Origin: Micractinium sp. NFX-FRZ
Lineage: Eukaryota; Chlorophyta; Trebouxiophyceae; Chlorellales; Chlorellaceae
Length of the DNA stretch: 64,000 bases
Direction: 5' to 3'
Assembly: GCA_029339195.1 (NCBI GenBank)
Contig: JAPTJF010000282.1
Span: forward strand, 19,135 to 83,134
Shown: positions 11,853-24,100 of the stretch, in pieces
Numbering within the stretch: the first letter of the stretch is position 1
How the letters are laid out: the number at the start of each line of letters is the position of its first letter
The notes under the pieces: model-generated
Seen by the model: only the letters and a program-made list of their open reading frames with translations
Told to the model about the DNA's origin: nothing
Database searches by the model: none
Position numbers and translations under genes: made by a program

Positions 11853-14800
11853 GAGGAGACCCTCCTGGCGAGGGCGCGCTGCCGTGGCTGCTGGTGGGGC
11901 TGCCTGCACGCTGCCGCACGCTGCTGCCGCCCGGCCCCTCACCAGCCCCTGCTGCCCCGCCATCCGCCTGCTGCCTGCCCCGCTGCTGCCCCTCCTCAGC
12001 CTCTAATCCTCCCCTGCCCGGCGACCGGCTGCGGCTCCGGCTGCGTCGCCCAGGGCTGGGGCTCCTGCTAGCGGCGGCGGCTGTTGCGGCCGCCGCCGCC
12101 GCCACCGTCTCTGCGGTGTCCCCACGCGCCTGGGCCAGCGCAAGATCGTCCAGCGGGCCCAGTGCGTGCATCAGCGCCGCCACATTTGCCACCAGCTGCA
12201 GCGCAGCTTCCACCGGGAGATCCGCTTCCCCGGCAGCGGCATCCACCCGCCGCTGCAGCGCCTCCACAACGACGCGGGACAGCATGCGGTCGCGGTACTG
12301 CCGCGCTGCCGGCACCACCTCCCCGGCGGTCAGCAGGCCTTTGAGGTAGGCAACTGCATGGCGGGGACGGGGGAGGGGAGGGGAGGGAGGCGAGAGGGGA
12401 GCGGGGACTGGTGTGTGTGTGTTTGGGGGCCGATGCATCACCGCTCGTGAGCCCGCCCTGCCATCCACCATGCAACCTGCCCCTCCTGCACGCCTCGTCA
12501 AAACAGCAGCGCTACTGCCCCACCAAACACGCTCACACTGCCTGTTCTTGATTTCTTACTGCCCACACCCACCCACCTGTGTCCACGCATGCTCCCGTGT
12601 TGCATACCCCTATGTTTGGACCACCTGCTCTGGTACCTTGCCCACCCTCTGTTACTGCCCGCACCCACCCACCTGTGTCCACGATGTGCTCCCGGATGAT
12701 GCGCACCAGCTGGGGCACCATGGGGGTGAAGGGAGCCTTGAAGGGCGGCCGCTTGTTGCCCGCATCCTGAGGGGCAGGCATGCGGGGGGGTGCGCACATG
12801 CCAAGGAGTGTGCTGAGTGCTGGGCGGCGTGCAAACACACGGCAGAGAGCTCCCACACGTAACTAAGAGCTCCCACAGTAACCAAGCACAGCACAGGCAC
12901 AGGCCGGCAGAGATGAAGGCAAACGGTGCAGGGGCAGAGAGGCTGGCAGGCTTGATGACGCGATTGCTGCCCAGGGGCGGCCCATCGGAGCACCTAAGCA
13001 TGCCCCCCCACACCACAATATGTGTGCACGCCTCCACCACAGAGCACCAGTGCACCAATGTCACGCCTTCTACCAACCTGTGTGCGGAAGGTGGGGGGCA
13101 GCGCCAGCTGTCCAAACAGCTCCTGCCACCGCGCCCCGCTCTCCACCTCAACAGGCGCCGCCAGGCTGTCGTTTGCCACCGCTGCCTGTTGGTGCGAGGG
13201 GCGGGGCCGGGCAGGCAGGCAGGGATGGGAGATTGTCACGCAAAGAAGGCAGGTGCGGGGCACGGTCTGGCAAGCAATCAATCTTTGTGCCACCTGGCAG
13301 CGGCCATGCCTGCCCCCCCGTACCTGCCAGTGCCTGTGTATTGGCCTGTGTCTAGCACCAGCCATCGCATGGTGCCACCCCATGCTGCCGTGACACGCGC
13401 ACCGCCCCCGCACCCACCTGTACTGCCGCCACCGAGGCCGCCTCCAGCAGCTCCTGGTGCTTCCCTCCACCCTTGCACTGTACCGCCCCAGCACGCACCT
13501 GTACTGCCGCCACCGAGGCCGCCCCCAGCAGCTCCTGGTACTTGCCCCGCCCGCCCATCAGCACTTCCTTGATGGCCACGGTGTGGTAGCCACAGTGGTC
13601 TGCAGGGCATCAAAGAAAGATGCACATCACGGCTGAGCAGGCTGTGCAAGTGCGTGGCCCCAGTTGTACAACATGCAAACCCCAGCGCTGTTGCTTCACA
13701 TGCACAGCACCTTGGCCCACCCTGCGTCCACCCTGCCGCCCTCCAGCCAGCTCAGCATCCTGCCCAGCTGCGCTCTATCCCCCCACCTTGCGCCAGGCAA
13801 ACCAGCAGCATGGGGTCTGTCACTACTGACCCACCCACCGTCCGCCCTGCTGCGCAACCAGCCAGCCAGCCAGCCCTGCACCCTTGCACGCTGCCCCGCC
13901 CCCTGCCCACCCGAAACCCCATCTTTCTGTCATGCTCCCGTCCACCCACCCAGTGCAAGGCAGACAAGCAGCAGGAAGTCTTTGACCGTCAGCATGGCGG
14001 CGGCGGCCGTGGCCCCCCGGAACGCAGGCTCAAGCACCCGCTTCAGGGCCGCCACTGCTGTGTCCCAGGCGGCGTCCACCTGCTCAGGGTGGCACATGAG
14101 AGGTAAGGGTGGGTTGACAGGCGACCTCAGGAAGCAGGCAGTGTGCTGCGACTGAGGTGTCCCAGGTGCCAATCCACCCGGGCAAAAGGTCAGAGTGGGT
14201 TGTCTAGCAGCTGAGCGCTGAAAGAAGCTGTTGTGTCACCACTGTGGCACCCGCATGAACTTGCACGGGTGAGCCACGCAGGTGCCCCAACTGCCCAAGC
14301 CCCGCCGGCCCCCTCCCCTCACCTGCGCCACCAAATCCAGCGGCCCCTCTGCGGTACCGACCCCCGCCGTGCGGGATACCGCGTCCTCCACCAGGAAGTA
14401 TCCCACCAGCTGGGTGAGGTACGCCTGGTAGTGGGACAGGAAGTCGCCAGCTAGCGCCAGGTCAGTCGCCAACTGAGGAACCAAGCGGGGCGGGGGGTGG
14501 GGGCGGCAAGGGGTGTGGTGGCTCAGGGCGGTGCGGGCATTGGGGCAAAGCAAGGGAGCAAAGCAGGGGTGGCCGGCACGGGGTGTGGGCAAGCCAGCAA
14601 AGCATGGCGGGGCGCTGCCTTCCGTCCTGACCTCTCTTAAACATGTGCTGCCCCTGCCCCGCCCCACCTGGCACCGCAAGCCCAACCTTCACATACGCCG
14701 ATCCACAACGATGCCAGCCCCCCTCCTTACCCCCACCCTCGCCCCCACCTGCTGCCTCCTGTTCTGTGCGTAGTACTCGACGAACTGCGGCAGGCGGCCG

Positions 14801-17520
14801 AGGCAGGCGTGGATGTGCACGCAGCGGTGGAGCGGCGTCATGTCCACTCCATCCAGCAAGTCGCCTGCATGCGGGGCCAAATGATTTGAAAAGTTGGGTC
14901 AATTATTACTGTCAAGCGTAGTATGTGTGCATTCTCGGGAAAATACAGCAGCGGGGTGGCGCCATGTCCAGGCATGTGCAGCAAACCGCCAACATTGGAT
15001 GTACACTTTAATGCATGGTTCAGTGTCATATGTCTGTCCCCAGAGTGCGTAGCGGCGGAGGGGGTTCAAGCCCAGGTGCCGCCTCGTGGGCAGTGCGACA
15101 GGCGGGGCAGGCGGCAGGAGGGAGGCGCACCGGTTGCGACGGAGGTGTTGGAGCGAGCCATGCCGCGAGTGTGCATTGGCTGTGGTGTCTGCACCGCCGC
15201 TGCCTCTGTTGCCGCCGCTGCTGCTGCTGCTGCTTTGGTTGTTGAGGTGCCAATGCCTGGTGGGGACGCAGCAGACCCTGCTGCTCCTGCTGCTGCTGCT
15301 GCTGCTGCTGCTGGCCCTGCTCCTGCTGAGCGTGTGGGCGAGCTGGCTGCCTGGCGGGCCGTCCGGAACGTGGCCATGCGGGCAGCGGCGCTGCCGCTGC
15401 CGCCAGGGCTCGAGGCGGCACCGCGCGGCGAGCCTGCAGCTGCTGCTCCTGCTGCCGCCGACTGCGGCGTGCCGACGGCGGCTGGCAGGTCGAGGGGAGT
15501 GGGCGGCGCCACGTCCTGCACCCCGGGCGCCCGAAGCGACCGTGCCACAAGCTCCCCAGCCGCCCGCACGTCAGCCAGCTGCTCCAGCTGGGGCAGCAGC
15601 AGCTTGCGCTGCCTCGCCAGCTGCTCCTCCTGCTGCCGCTCGGAAGCGGCCCAGCGGATGGCACGCAGCCCAATGGTGCGCGCCTGCGCCCGCACGCTGG
15701 CCAGCCAATTGTTGAAGTCGGCTATGGCACGCTGCTCCAGTGCCGCCGCCAGCTCAGCCACCCGCTCCCGGAGGAAGGGAGCCAAGGGGCCTAGCTGTGG
15801 TACACCGCCGCCGCCACTGCCGCCGCCGCTGCCGGGCCGCAGCCGCCCGCCTGGCGCCGGTGTGCCGCCACCGCCCCCTGCCGCCCCGCCCGGGGTGCCC
15901 GCCTTCATGGGGGTCCCCTCCCGGCTGCCCCCCACCGCCGCCCCTGCACCCCCGCGCGGCAGCGGCGTCCCCGGGCCAGCGCTGCCGGGCGGCTGCAGCT
16001 GGGCGTCATAGCCGCCGCGCAGCAGGGCGCCGTGGTCCCGCTGTACTGCCTCCAGCGTCTTGTACGCCTTGTACAGCTGCTTGCCCTCAATCAGCTTGGC
16101 CGCCTTCACACACAGCTGCAGCACCTGGAGCGCGCTGCCCACCGCCTGCAGTGAGGAAAGACACACGCACACAAGGCACAAGGGCGGCGTGGCGAGGGGC
16201 TGGGTGGGGTGCAGGGAGCATGGCGAGGTGCAGGGCAGCCATGTTGCCGTTACTGCAACAGGTGCCGTGGGATGCAGCAAAAGTGACTGCCACCCTGCTC
16301 TCCGTCTTTCCTCCAGGCTCGCTCTTCATTCAATGCCCCAACAAATCAACAGCCCGGCCAGCCTACCGCAGCAGCTGGCAGATGCCCAGCTCACCTGCCG
16401 CGCCTCCGCCACGCCCTGCTGCAGCGCCGCCGCCTCCTGCACCTCCTCAAGCCGGCCCGCAAAAGAGGTGCCCGCCGCCTGCAGGGCCGAGGCAGACAGG
16501 CAGGCATTGTCACTCAGGCAGGCAGTGCATGCATGCACGCATGTGTGCTGAAACGCTTAGGCGGCCCTGACCACAACAACAGGTGCCCGCCGCGTGCGCA
16601 GCAGCTGCTCCTTCAGCGCCTGCCGCCCCTCTGCTGCGCCGCTGCCGCCCTCCTGGGAGAGGCATGGAGGCAGGCAGTGCGTGCATGCTGGCATGCCTGC
16701 ATGATGACGCCCTCACGAACGCCCCGAGGGTGTCCCCGCACATGCCACCCTCACGCACTGACACCCACGGCAATCCCTGCGCGTTCAACCCTCCGCCCCC
16801 CGCCCGCCCGCCCCCCCCCAACCCCCCCCCCAACCCCGCACCTGCAGCGTGCCATTGCTGGCCAGCAGGTGCTTGCGCAGGGCAGCGGTGTCGCGCTGCA
16901 TGGTGCCCAGCTCATGCAAGGCGCCTGCTATCTCGGCGGCATTGGACCTGCAGGAGGACAGAGAGGGCACCTCGGGGGCAGCGTGGAGGGGGCTGGATGT
17001 TTGAGGTTGGGGATGGGATGAGCGCAGCAGCCTATTGCAGGCACGTAGGCCCGGGCTATCGGTGCAGGCAGGCGTGCTGTGCCCTCCGCACTGCACCCAC
17101 CTCGCCCGCCCCACACATCTGTCCTGCCCTCAGCACCCACCACCGAACCCTCCTCCCCCACCTGCAGATCTGGGCAATCTCCGCCTCCTTCTCCTCCGCC
17201 ACCTCCCCTAGAAGCTCCAGCACCCTCTCGAGCACACTGCCCTCTTCAGCCCCGCCGCCGCCCTCGCTGTCACGAGTCGTTGCCGACAGCGCCGACTCCC
17301 CGCCGTCGCCGCGCCCCGGCGGCAGCGGCACCGCCGCCCCCGCCGCTCCCATAGGCTCCCCGCTGCCGCCGCCGCGCTCCTCGCCTGCCTCTGCTGAATC
17401 CACTTCGAACACGGCTTTGACCAGGGGCCCCACATCGTGGCTCTCTATCGCTGACTCCACCAAGTCGCGGAGGTGCTCAAGCGTGGCGCCAGAGGCAGCC
17501 AGCGTGCCCGCCTGGTTCAT
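8969..17520 (-). CDS. SEC15: Exocyst complex subunit SEC15 (EXOC6 family)
   Basis: SEC15 is an exocyst subunit that binds Rab GTPases on secretory vesicles and tethers them to the plasma membrane. Seventeen exons join in phase to about 1276 residues: 17520-17162, 16947-16842, 16652-16581, 16478-16395, 16145-15131, 14864-14749, 14472-14323, 14079-13950, 13599-13499, 13185-13078, 12766-12673, 12353-11419, 11148-11040, 10629-10566, 10316-10230, 9863-9719 and 9124-8969. Diagnostic blocks in order are SHDVGPLVKAVFEVD, LCVKAAKLIEGKQLYKAYKTLE, DLLDGVDMTPLHRCVHIHAC, a FLVEDAV block and the EQLDWAP..YVDELILYLK helix. Plant SEC15 is near 790 residues. The excess lies in two low-complexity inserts: Ala/Pro/Gly-rich in exon 5, and RS-like plus poly-Ala in exon 12. 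Intron 3 has a weak GTTGTT donor; intron 12 needs a GC donor to keep phase. Several introns hold exon-edge echoes. The gene starts 625 bp from the divergent AIP2 gene. Confidence 0.9.
9628..9743 (-). repeat. Echo of SEC15 exon 16 3' edge
   Basis: The exon end and donor at 9695-9743 recur about 63 bp further into the intron (9628-9682), including the string AGCGCGCC and the Arg/Cys-coding surround. Confidence 0.75.
9833..10070 (-). repeat. Tandem duplication (about 117 bp unit) across SEC15 exon 16 acceptor
   Basis: GCAGCTCCGGCTGCAGCAG occurs at 9835 (true exon start) and 9951. The following intron also repeats: AAGATGAGTGC at 9911 and 10029. Exon edge and intron were duplicated together. Confidence 0.9.
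10936..11090 (-). repeat. Echo of SEC15 exon 13 3' edge
   Basis: GACATGAGCTGCAGCATG occurs at the true exon end (about 11043) and 104 bp into the intron (about 10939), followed by similar CCCACGTA(C/T)CGC. Confidence 0.88.
11117..11232 (-). repeat. Short echo within SEC15 exon 13 / intron 12
   Basis: GGAGCCATGCGGTTCAC is present in exon 13 (about 11118) and again in the upstream intron (about 11212), 95 bp apart. Confidence 0.75.
12557..12695 (-). repeat. Echo of SEC15 exon 11 3' edge
   Basis: ACCCACCCACCTGTGTCCAC lies at the true exon end (about 12663) and 95 bp into the intron (about 12568), with TGCTCCCG following in both. Confidence 0.85.
13413..13555 (-). repeat. Echo of SEC15 exon 9 3' edge
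   Basis: Roughly 55 bp including the donor recur 81 bp away: TACTGCCGCCACCGAGGCCG at 13421 and 13502, then CAGCAGCTCCTGGT(A/G)CTT in both. Near-perfect. Confidence 0.93.
13786..13975 (-). repeat. Decayed echo of SEC15 exon 8 3' edge
   Basis: The intron at about 13789-13812 encodes LLVCLAQGG in the same sense as the exon end LLVCLALGG at about 13949-13974, 160 bp away. Confidence 0.6.
16465..16590 (-). repeat. Direct repeat at both ends of SEC15 intron 3
   Basis: AGGTGCCCGCCGC spans the end of exon 3 (16581) and the start of exon 4 (about 16467-16478), so the intron lies between two copies of one short sequence. Confidence 0.7.
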
Positions 17521-18145
17521 CCCGCCTGCTGCTGCCGGCCGCAAGCAAGGCGCCTGCAGGAGAGGGGGCAGCATCTGGTGGGCCAGCAGATGGGGAGGGC
17601 AGGGGAGCAGCGCGGGAATGGCGGCGGGCGGCAGCAAGCGGCGGCGGGTGGCGGCAGGCCCCCCCATCTTCTGCCTGCCAGCCTTGCCTTCGTGGCAGCA
17701 GAAGCATGCGACTCCAGGCCACTTCCTCGTACGGGCAAGCGGAACAAGGCCGTGCCAGCTTCAAGTCTGGGGCCGAAGCGATCAAGCGATCCATGATAGA
17801 CTCACCGCTTGCTCCTGCCGTTCCCCACCGCTATGCGCACTCTCTGATCACGCTCAGCACCCCATATGGGCGCGAAAAGCCGGCCGCTTGCGGTCACCGA
17901 TTGCTTTGCAGCGAAAGTAGCTGCTCCAGCCCCGGGTTGGACTCCGTCAAGTCACAGGACCGGGATGGGCGTTGTGGGAAAGTTCAAGCGAATGCAGCAG
18001 GGGCCCATGTTGCATGGGGAGGCTCCGCAACTTCCTTCCTGCGACGGCTTCCCGTGATTGTTCCTGCTGCTTTACGGTTTACTCTGATCGGAGACAGGTT
18101 CTGACCCTGTGCATTGGTGTCCCTACCTCTCTTGCACGCCTCAGA
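17521..18145. promoter_or_regulatory. Divergent promoter region SEC15 / AIP2-like
   Basis: 625 bp between two start codons facing away from each other, so it should carry both promoters and 5' leaders. No TATA-like or other named element could be assigned by eye. Confidence 0.45.
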
Positions 18146-19841
18146 ATGGCCGCCGCTGTAGCAGAGCTGGACTGGCCAGCCTTGCAGCAGCTGCTGAACA
18201 AGAAGGCCAGCTTCGAGGGCGCCTGCAGCAGCGCCCGCAGCGAGCTCGAGGCGCGGCCCCGGGCCGCCCTCTCCCCCGCCGCCCGCACCGCCCTCGCCCG
18301 CACCCGGACGCTTCTGAGGAGCCGCTTCACCAGCCGCCCCTTCCTCGTGGCCGGCCGCCAGCTGTTCCTGGCGGCGCAGCAGGCCGCCATTGCCAGCGGC
18401 GACAGCGAGCTGGCTGCGCAGGTGGGCGAGTATGTGACGGAATGCAACGGCTGGCTGGGGGAGGAGCCAGAGGGCAGCGGCGACGGCTCAGCGGCGGCAG
18501 CACCCACGTCCAGCAACAGCGGCGGTTTCCTATTTGAAGGCCAGCTGTCTGGGCAGGAGCAGCCGCCGCCGCGCCCAGCCAGCCTGCTGGACCAGCTGCT
18601 TGGAGGGGCGCTGGGGCAGCAGCTGGCGGCAGTGGCGGCGCAGGCGCAGGCCCAGGCGGCACAGCAGCAGGGCGGGGGCCAGGGCCAGCAGCAGGGCGCC
18701 CCTGACAGCCAGCAGCAGGCAGGCATCGCTGGTGCCGACGCTGATGCTGGCACCGCTGCCGGGCAGCAGGCGGCTGAGGCGGCGGGGCAGCAGGCGCCTT
18801 CCCCTGAAATGCTGGAAGCAATCGAGCGTGAGCTAGATGCGATTGCTGTTCAGATCATGGAAGAGACGGGGCAGGAGGCAGCAGCGCAGCGAGCAGCGCC
18901 GCCTGCCTCCAAAGCAGTGGTGGCGAGGCTGCCTGTGGAGATGCTCACAACGCAGCGCCTGCAGCAGCTGGGCGGCGAGGGCACACGCTGCCCTGTGTGC
19001 ATGTGAGCGGGCCGGGCTGGGCTGGCTGTTGTGGGGCGAGGCTGGCTGATGGGGTACTGCCTGGGACTCACTGCTGCTCTACTAGCAGCACAGCCGGCTC
19101 GGCCAGAGGCAGGGTTGATGAATGTGTGCACGCAGCCCGCCGCCTATGTGGTACCGCATGCACCCTTCCTGAAGCGCTTGCTGCTGCCGACCTTCCAGTC
19201 CTCCCATCTTGCCAGACCGCTGGCGTTCCTACCTCTTTGCTGTGCCCCTTGCTGCCCTCACTTGCCTGCAGGGAAGAGCTGGCAGAGGGCGACGAGGTGC
19301 AAGTCATGCCGTGCAACCAGGGGCACGTGTTCCACCCGCCCTGCCTGCGCCCCTGGCTGGAGCAGCACAACTCCTGCCCCACCTGCCGGTGAGCGCCAGG
19401 GGAGGGAGAGGGGCACTGGGCTTGGGATGGGCAGGGGCTGTGCATCCCTTGCTGCGTGCATGGCAGCCAGGTGCATGCCGCACATGTTGTGGTAGCCACA
19501 TGACTGAGTGTTCACAGCGCGCGTCAACGCGTCACGCTGCTGTGTGCCGCGCCGGTTTTCCGCCACGCTGTTTCCCCTCTCCAAGCGCTGGTGATAGGAC
19601 CTTACTCTCCACCACCAGCCCAGCTGCCAAATGATAACCAGCGGTACCAGCGTGCCTCCCCGCCTCCCCCCTCGTCTGTCTCCACTCATCACCATGCCCC
19701 ATTTCCCTTGCGTCGTGCAGGCACGAGCTCCCCACCGACGATCAGCGCTACGAGCGGGCCAAGGTGCGGGAGCGGGAGGAGGCGGAGGAGCGGCGGGGGG
19801 CGGAGAACGCGCTGTCGCACAACGAGTTCCTGTACATCTGA
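18146..19841 (+). CDS. AIP2: RING-H2 E3 ubiquitin ligase, AIP2-like
   Basis: The three exons 18146-19002, 19272-19388 and 19721-19841 give 364 residues. The RING-H2 finger is split by both introns: CPVCM / EELAEGDEVQVMPCNQGHVF with HPPCLRPWLEQHNSCPTCR / HELPTDDQRYE. All zinc ligands of the C-x2-C...C-x-H-x2-H... pattern are present. The RING with the trailing HELPTDD(Q)KYE block and acidic/basic tail ending NEFLYI is the signature of Arabidopsis AIP2, which ubiquitinates ABI3 in abscisic acid signalling. The N-terminal 120 residues are an AIP2-like helical region (EMLTTQRLQQLG lies just before the RING). A Gln/Ala/Gly-rich linker fills the middle, making it longer than the 310-residue plant protein. 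Whether an alga uses it in ABA signalling cannot be said. ATG 18146 is chosen because the aligned N-terminus (MAAAVAELDWPALQQLL) starts there. Confidence 0.88.
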
Positions 19842-21156
19842 TCCCTTTTGGAGAGGCACTTCTGTACATTCCGGTCGCATGCCGTTTGCAACTAAATGCC
19901 ACTGATGTATTGTCAAAAAACATACTTGGACGTGGGCTGTGTACATTTGCCTTGACCTGATATGGCCCTCCCCTCCTGCGACAAACCACCCTGTCATTGG
20001 TTGGACGCTGTATTAAAACAACAGTGCGCCAATAGCGGTCCCTGGGCAGAGCTGCTTTGTGCCTCAGCTAGGCAGAGGCACGGCACACATGACAACAGCA
20101 AGAGCACGTGTGACCAGAGCTGCCAGGCACGGCAGGGGCGTCAGCAGAGGCCGGCATGAAGGCTGCATTGGCAGCAGGCCGGTGCTTTGGATATTACCAG
20201 CTGCCAGTGCTGCTGCTGCTGCTCTTTCCAGGCTAGTACAAGCCTTCCTAGTTTCAGCAATGTGTCACATGAAACGCACTCCAAGACACTCCGCACTGCT
20301 GTCGCCTGCGCCTGACAATGTCTCAAGAAGCCAGCAAGCACCCAAGCCTCCTGTGCTGGGCACGGCTTGCACCTTGTTCCCCTGCGAACAGGCATGCCAT
20401 CCCACGCCTGTCTTCCTTCAAGGCCACTAAAACCCCGGAGTCACACACAACAGGTCTGTGAAGAGGGTAAGGATAGGCGGGTAGGTAGCGTGGGGTGCGG
20501 TGGCATGCCCAACAAAATGCACGCGCAAGGCAGGGCTGCCCCGGGCAAGGGGGCAGGGGGCGGGCGAGGGAACCGTGGGGAGGGGTGCAACAGGGACAGC
20601 GGAGCGGAACAGAGCAAAGAAAGCACAAGAGCGGGGGGGGGAAGGAGGGTTCTTGCAGACATGAAATGCAGCGCTGCGGGGTGCCGTGGGGTGGGGAGGA
20701 GCGAGCGCGCAAGGGGAGCAGTGAAATACAGAGCCAGAGCAAATGGGAAGGGGGCCCGAGGCTGGTGCGCCAGAGTCAGCAGGGTCAATTGAGAGGGAAA
20801 GGGAGGCGCAGCAATGTCAGGGCACCCCCGCCCCAGGGGCGAGAGAGGGAGAGAGCGGGTGAGGGAAGAGACAACAGCAGAGCTCAGAGGGGAGCCGTCA
20901 TCCGTTCGGGAGGGAGGGAGCAGCGCTCGGGGCTCGGGGCGGGGCGCGAGGGAAAGGAAGCACAGGCATGCCAGCAGGCAGGCACGGCAGGCGCTGCCTG
21001 CAACAGCCCGCTAAACATGGCCGCCGCCGGGCCAGCACCTTGAGAGCTGCCATGCCGGCCGCCCCAGCCCGGCGGGGACCGGCGCGTGGTGCCAGGTCAG
21101 CGCACGCGCCAGCTCAGCGGCGGTGGTGGCGCCCTTACGGATCACCTCACAGCAGC
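19842..21156. other. Convergent intergenic stretch AIP2 / eRF1
   Basis: 1.3 kb between two stop codons facing each other. It should contain both 3' UTRs. From about 20460 on it is purine-rich on the plus strand, with G- and GA-runs. No splice-linked coding exons, tRNA or repeat family was seen. Confidence 0.5.
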
Positions 21157-24100
21157 TTACAGCCCCCAGTCCTCCTCCTCCGACCACAGCGCGTCGTCGT
21201 GCCCGTCCCCCTCCTCATCAGGCTCCTCAAATTCTGTGAGGTCCACCGAGTAGCGCAGCACGCCGCCGATGCCGCCAAAGCCCTTGCAAAACTGGTTGCC
21301 CTCCTCGGAGCGGTCGGTCACAAACTCCAGCAGGCACCCAAACTTCTTGTACCCGTTGGCCAGCCACTCCAGCATGGGTTGCTGCAGCACGGCAGAGCGG
21401 AGAGGAAGCAGGTGAGTGAAGGGTAAAAACGAGGCATGAAGTAGGTTGGCCAGCCACTCGAGCATGGCTTGCTGCAGCAGGAAGGGCGGGCACGGCAGGG
21501 CGGAGAGGGACGGATGGAATGGAAGGGTTCAGGGAAGGGACGTGTGCCAGGCCAGACCGCGCACAGGTCGAGTGAGGCGGGGGAACGAGTGTGGGGAGGT
21601 GAGGTGGCACCACACTTCCTGCAGCCATTGGCCAGCCATTCAAGCAGGGGGCTGCAGCTCGGCGGGACACGCGACAGCACACAGCCCACCCCGCAACATA
21701 CAACGCGGTACTGCCCCATAACAATGCAAGGTGCACAACAATGGCCCGCGCACACTGTGTACATGCAACCCAGAGTGGCCCCACCATTTCAAATGTGTGC
21801 ACAAACCAGCGCGCTGCAGCGGCCCCCGCCCCCACCTTGTCGGCGACCTCCACGCCCAGGCGTGTGCACGCCACAGCGGCTTTTCCACCTGCCCTGACCA
21901 TGCCCAGCACACCCACACGTGTGCCCCAAAACTAGCCCCCGCCCCCCACCTTGTCTGTGACCTCCAGGTCCAGGTTTGTGGCCGGGTCCTTGAAGTGCTT
22001 GGCATCCGTCTCCTGCTCCTTGGTCAGGTACTTTACCTCCTGGACGCCTGCGGCAGCGGGGCCACAGCGTGGCACAGCATGGCACAGCGTGAGGGCACGT
22101 CGTGGGCACGGTTTGAAGGTGCCCCCCCCGCTCCTGGGGAAGTGCAGCACACACAGGGCAGGCAGCAAGTCAGCAGCCTGTAGACCAAAAACGTGTCCAG
22201 GATCTCCCGTCCTGCCCAACACACACGCCAGCACAGCATGCACGGCACAGCAGGCAGCACACGCAGCGTGCACAGCATGCACCCAGCACGCACCCGTGGA
22301 TGCGTTGGTGAACACGTATCTCTGGATCTCCAGGTTCTCCCACACAATCAGCGTCTCCACCGCCCCCATCTCCAGGCACGCCAGCGTGTCCTTCACCCCA
22401 AACACAAACTTTCCAGTGTCCTGGCTGATCTGGTCGAAGAAGCTGCGGGGAAGGTGGGCGGAGGAGGAGGGGGAGGGGAGGCAGGGGGGGAGGTGATGCA
22501 GTGGGAGCAGCGTCCTGCCTGGTCTGCTTGAGACAGCTGTGGAGCGCTTGCAGGCGACGGCGGGACTGGGGAGCTACACGAGAGCGCGCCACCAGCCCGC
22601 TCTGCGCCTCGGTATGGCCAAATGGTGCCGCCAACAACAGCCGATTTTCTTGGCACGCGCGCCACTGCCCTCTGAGCACCCAGTGTGCATGAACCGCTAG
22701 AGCAGCGTGTGCCCGCACCCACCTGCTGATCAGCCGCTTTTCCTGCACAAACTTGACGTTGGCTAGCGTCTCTGCCGACAGCTCGATGGCCTGATTGAAC
22801 CCATTCTCGCCGCCTGGAGGGGCAAAGAACACAGGCAAGGGTAGGGAAACCATGAGACAGAGGCCAGCAGGCAGCGGGGGAAGGGAGCAGAGAAGCAGAA
22901 GGGCAGGGTGCAACGGCAGAAGACGGCAGCAGGATCAAGAGAGCAGCAAGGCGCTGCCGGAGGAACACCAGGTGGCGAGGAATTGGAAGGAGCAGGGGGA
23001 GGCAGCAGGGGTGCATTACTGCTCTAGAAAAGGTGCGTGTGCGTGTGCGTATGCATGCATATGTGTTTGCTGGTGTAGCAAGATATGCCAGCTCCCCACG
23101 AGGCGGCCGTGAGGTGAGCTCGCGGCGTGTGGGGGGGGCTGCCCCCGCCTGGTTTGCGAGACCGGGCGGGGGGGATGTTTCTGTAGGGTAACCGCCATTT
23201 GATCTGCTGCCATATGCGTGGCGCGAGCGCCACCGGCAGGAAATTGGTAAGGCACCCAAATGTGTGCACTCCTTGCTTCTCGTCTTTTCACAGACACCAT
23301 TGCCCGGCTCCCGGCGCCTGTGTTCCTTACTCCGCATCCGTCTAACTGCCCCTCACCCCCTCCAAAAACACATGCGTGCACAGCACTCCAAAAACACATG
23401 CATGCACAACACAAGAAGACATCAGCGATTGAACAAGAAACCCAACGTGGGAGACATCCACCACGGCCAGCACGCCCGCCTGCCTCCAACCAACAATACC
23501 CACATGCGTGCTCAACACAAGCAGACATTGGGCACGATACACAAACCCACCCACCGTATGAGACGTCCACCACGGCAAGCACCACGGCCTGCAGGCGCGG
23601 GTCAAACATGTCACTCTGGCTGAGCTCCGTCTTGAAGTCGGCGCTGCCCGCCAGCACCAGGCCCGCCACGTTGGGGCGGTCCGCGGTGATGAAGAACTGC
23701 ATGAGGAGAGGACGCGAGGGAGAGGGGAGGGAGGGGGAGGAGGGGAGGGGTGAGGAAGCGGGGGCGCATGTGCCAGCACCGGGCCTGCCGCAGCCGCCGC
23801 CCGCGGTGGCAACCTCGAAGCACACCATGCCAGGTCAGCACACCATGCCACGTCAACACACCTGCGCCACCAGCTTATGCGTGACAGCACCAGCCCAACC
23901 CACAACCTCAGCACACCCCTGCCACGTCAGCGCACCTGCACCGCCAGCTCCGCCACCTTGCGCACGTAGTTGTGCCGCTTCTCCATGCGCAGGCGTGCAA
24001 AGCGCAGCGCCGACTGGCCACCGCGGCCGTGCTTCTTGGGGAGGTCCACAGACACTGTGGGGAGAGAGGGACGGAAGGGGGTGTGGAGAGCATAGAAAGG

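Noticed and set aside
19842..21156. Open frames between AIP2 and eRF1 as a gene
   Set aside because: Compositionally simple (Arg/Gly/Gln-rich), no splice-linked partners, no family similarity.
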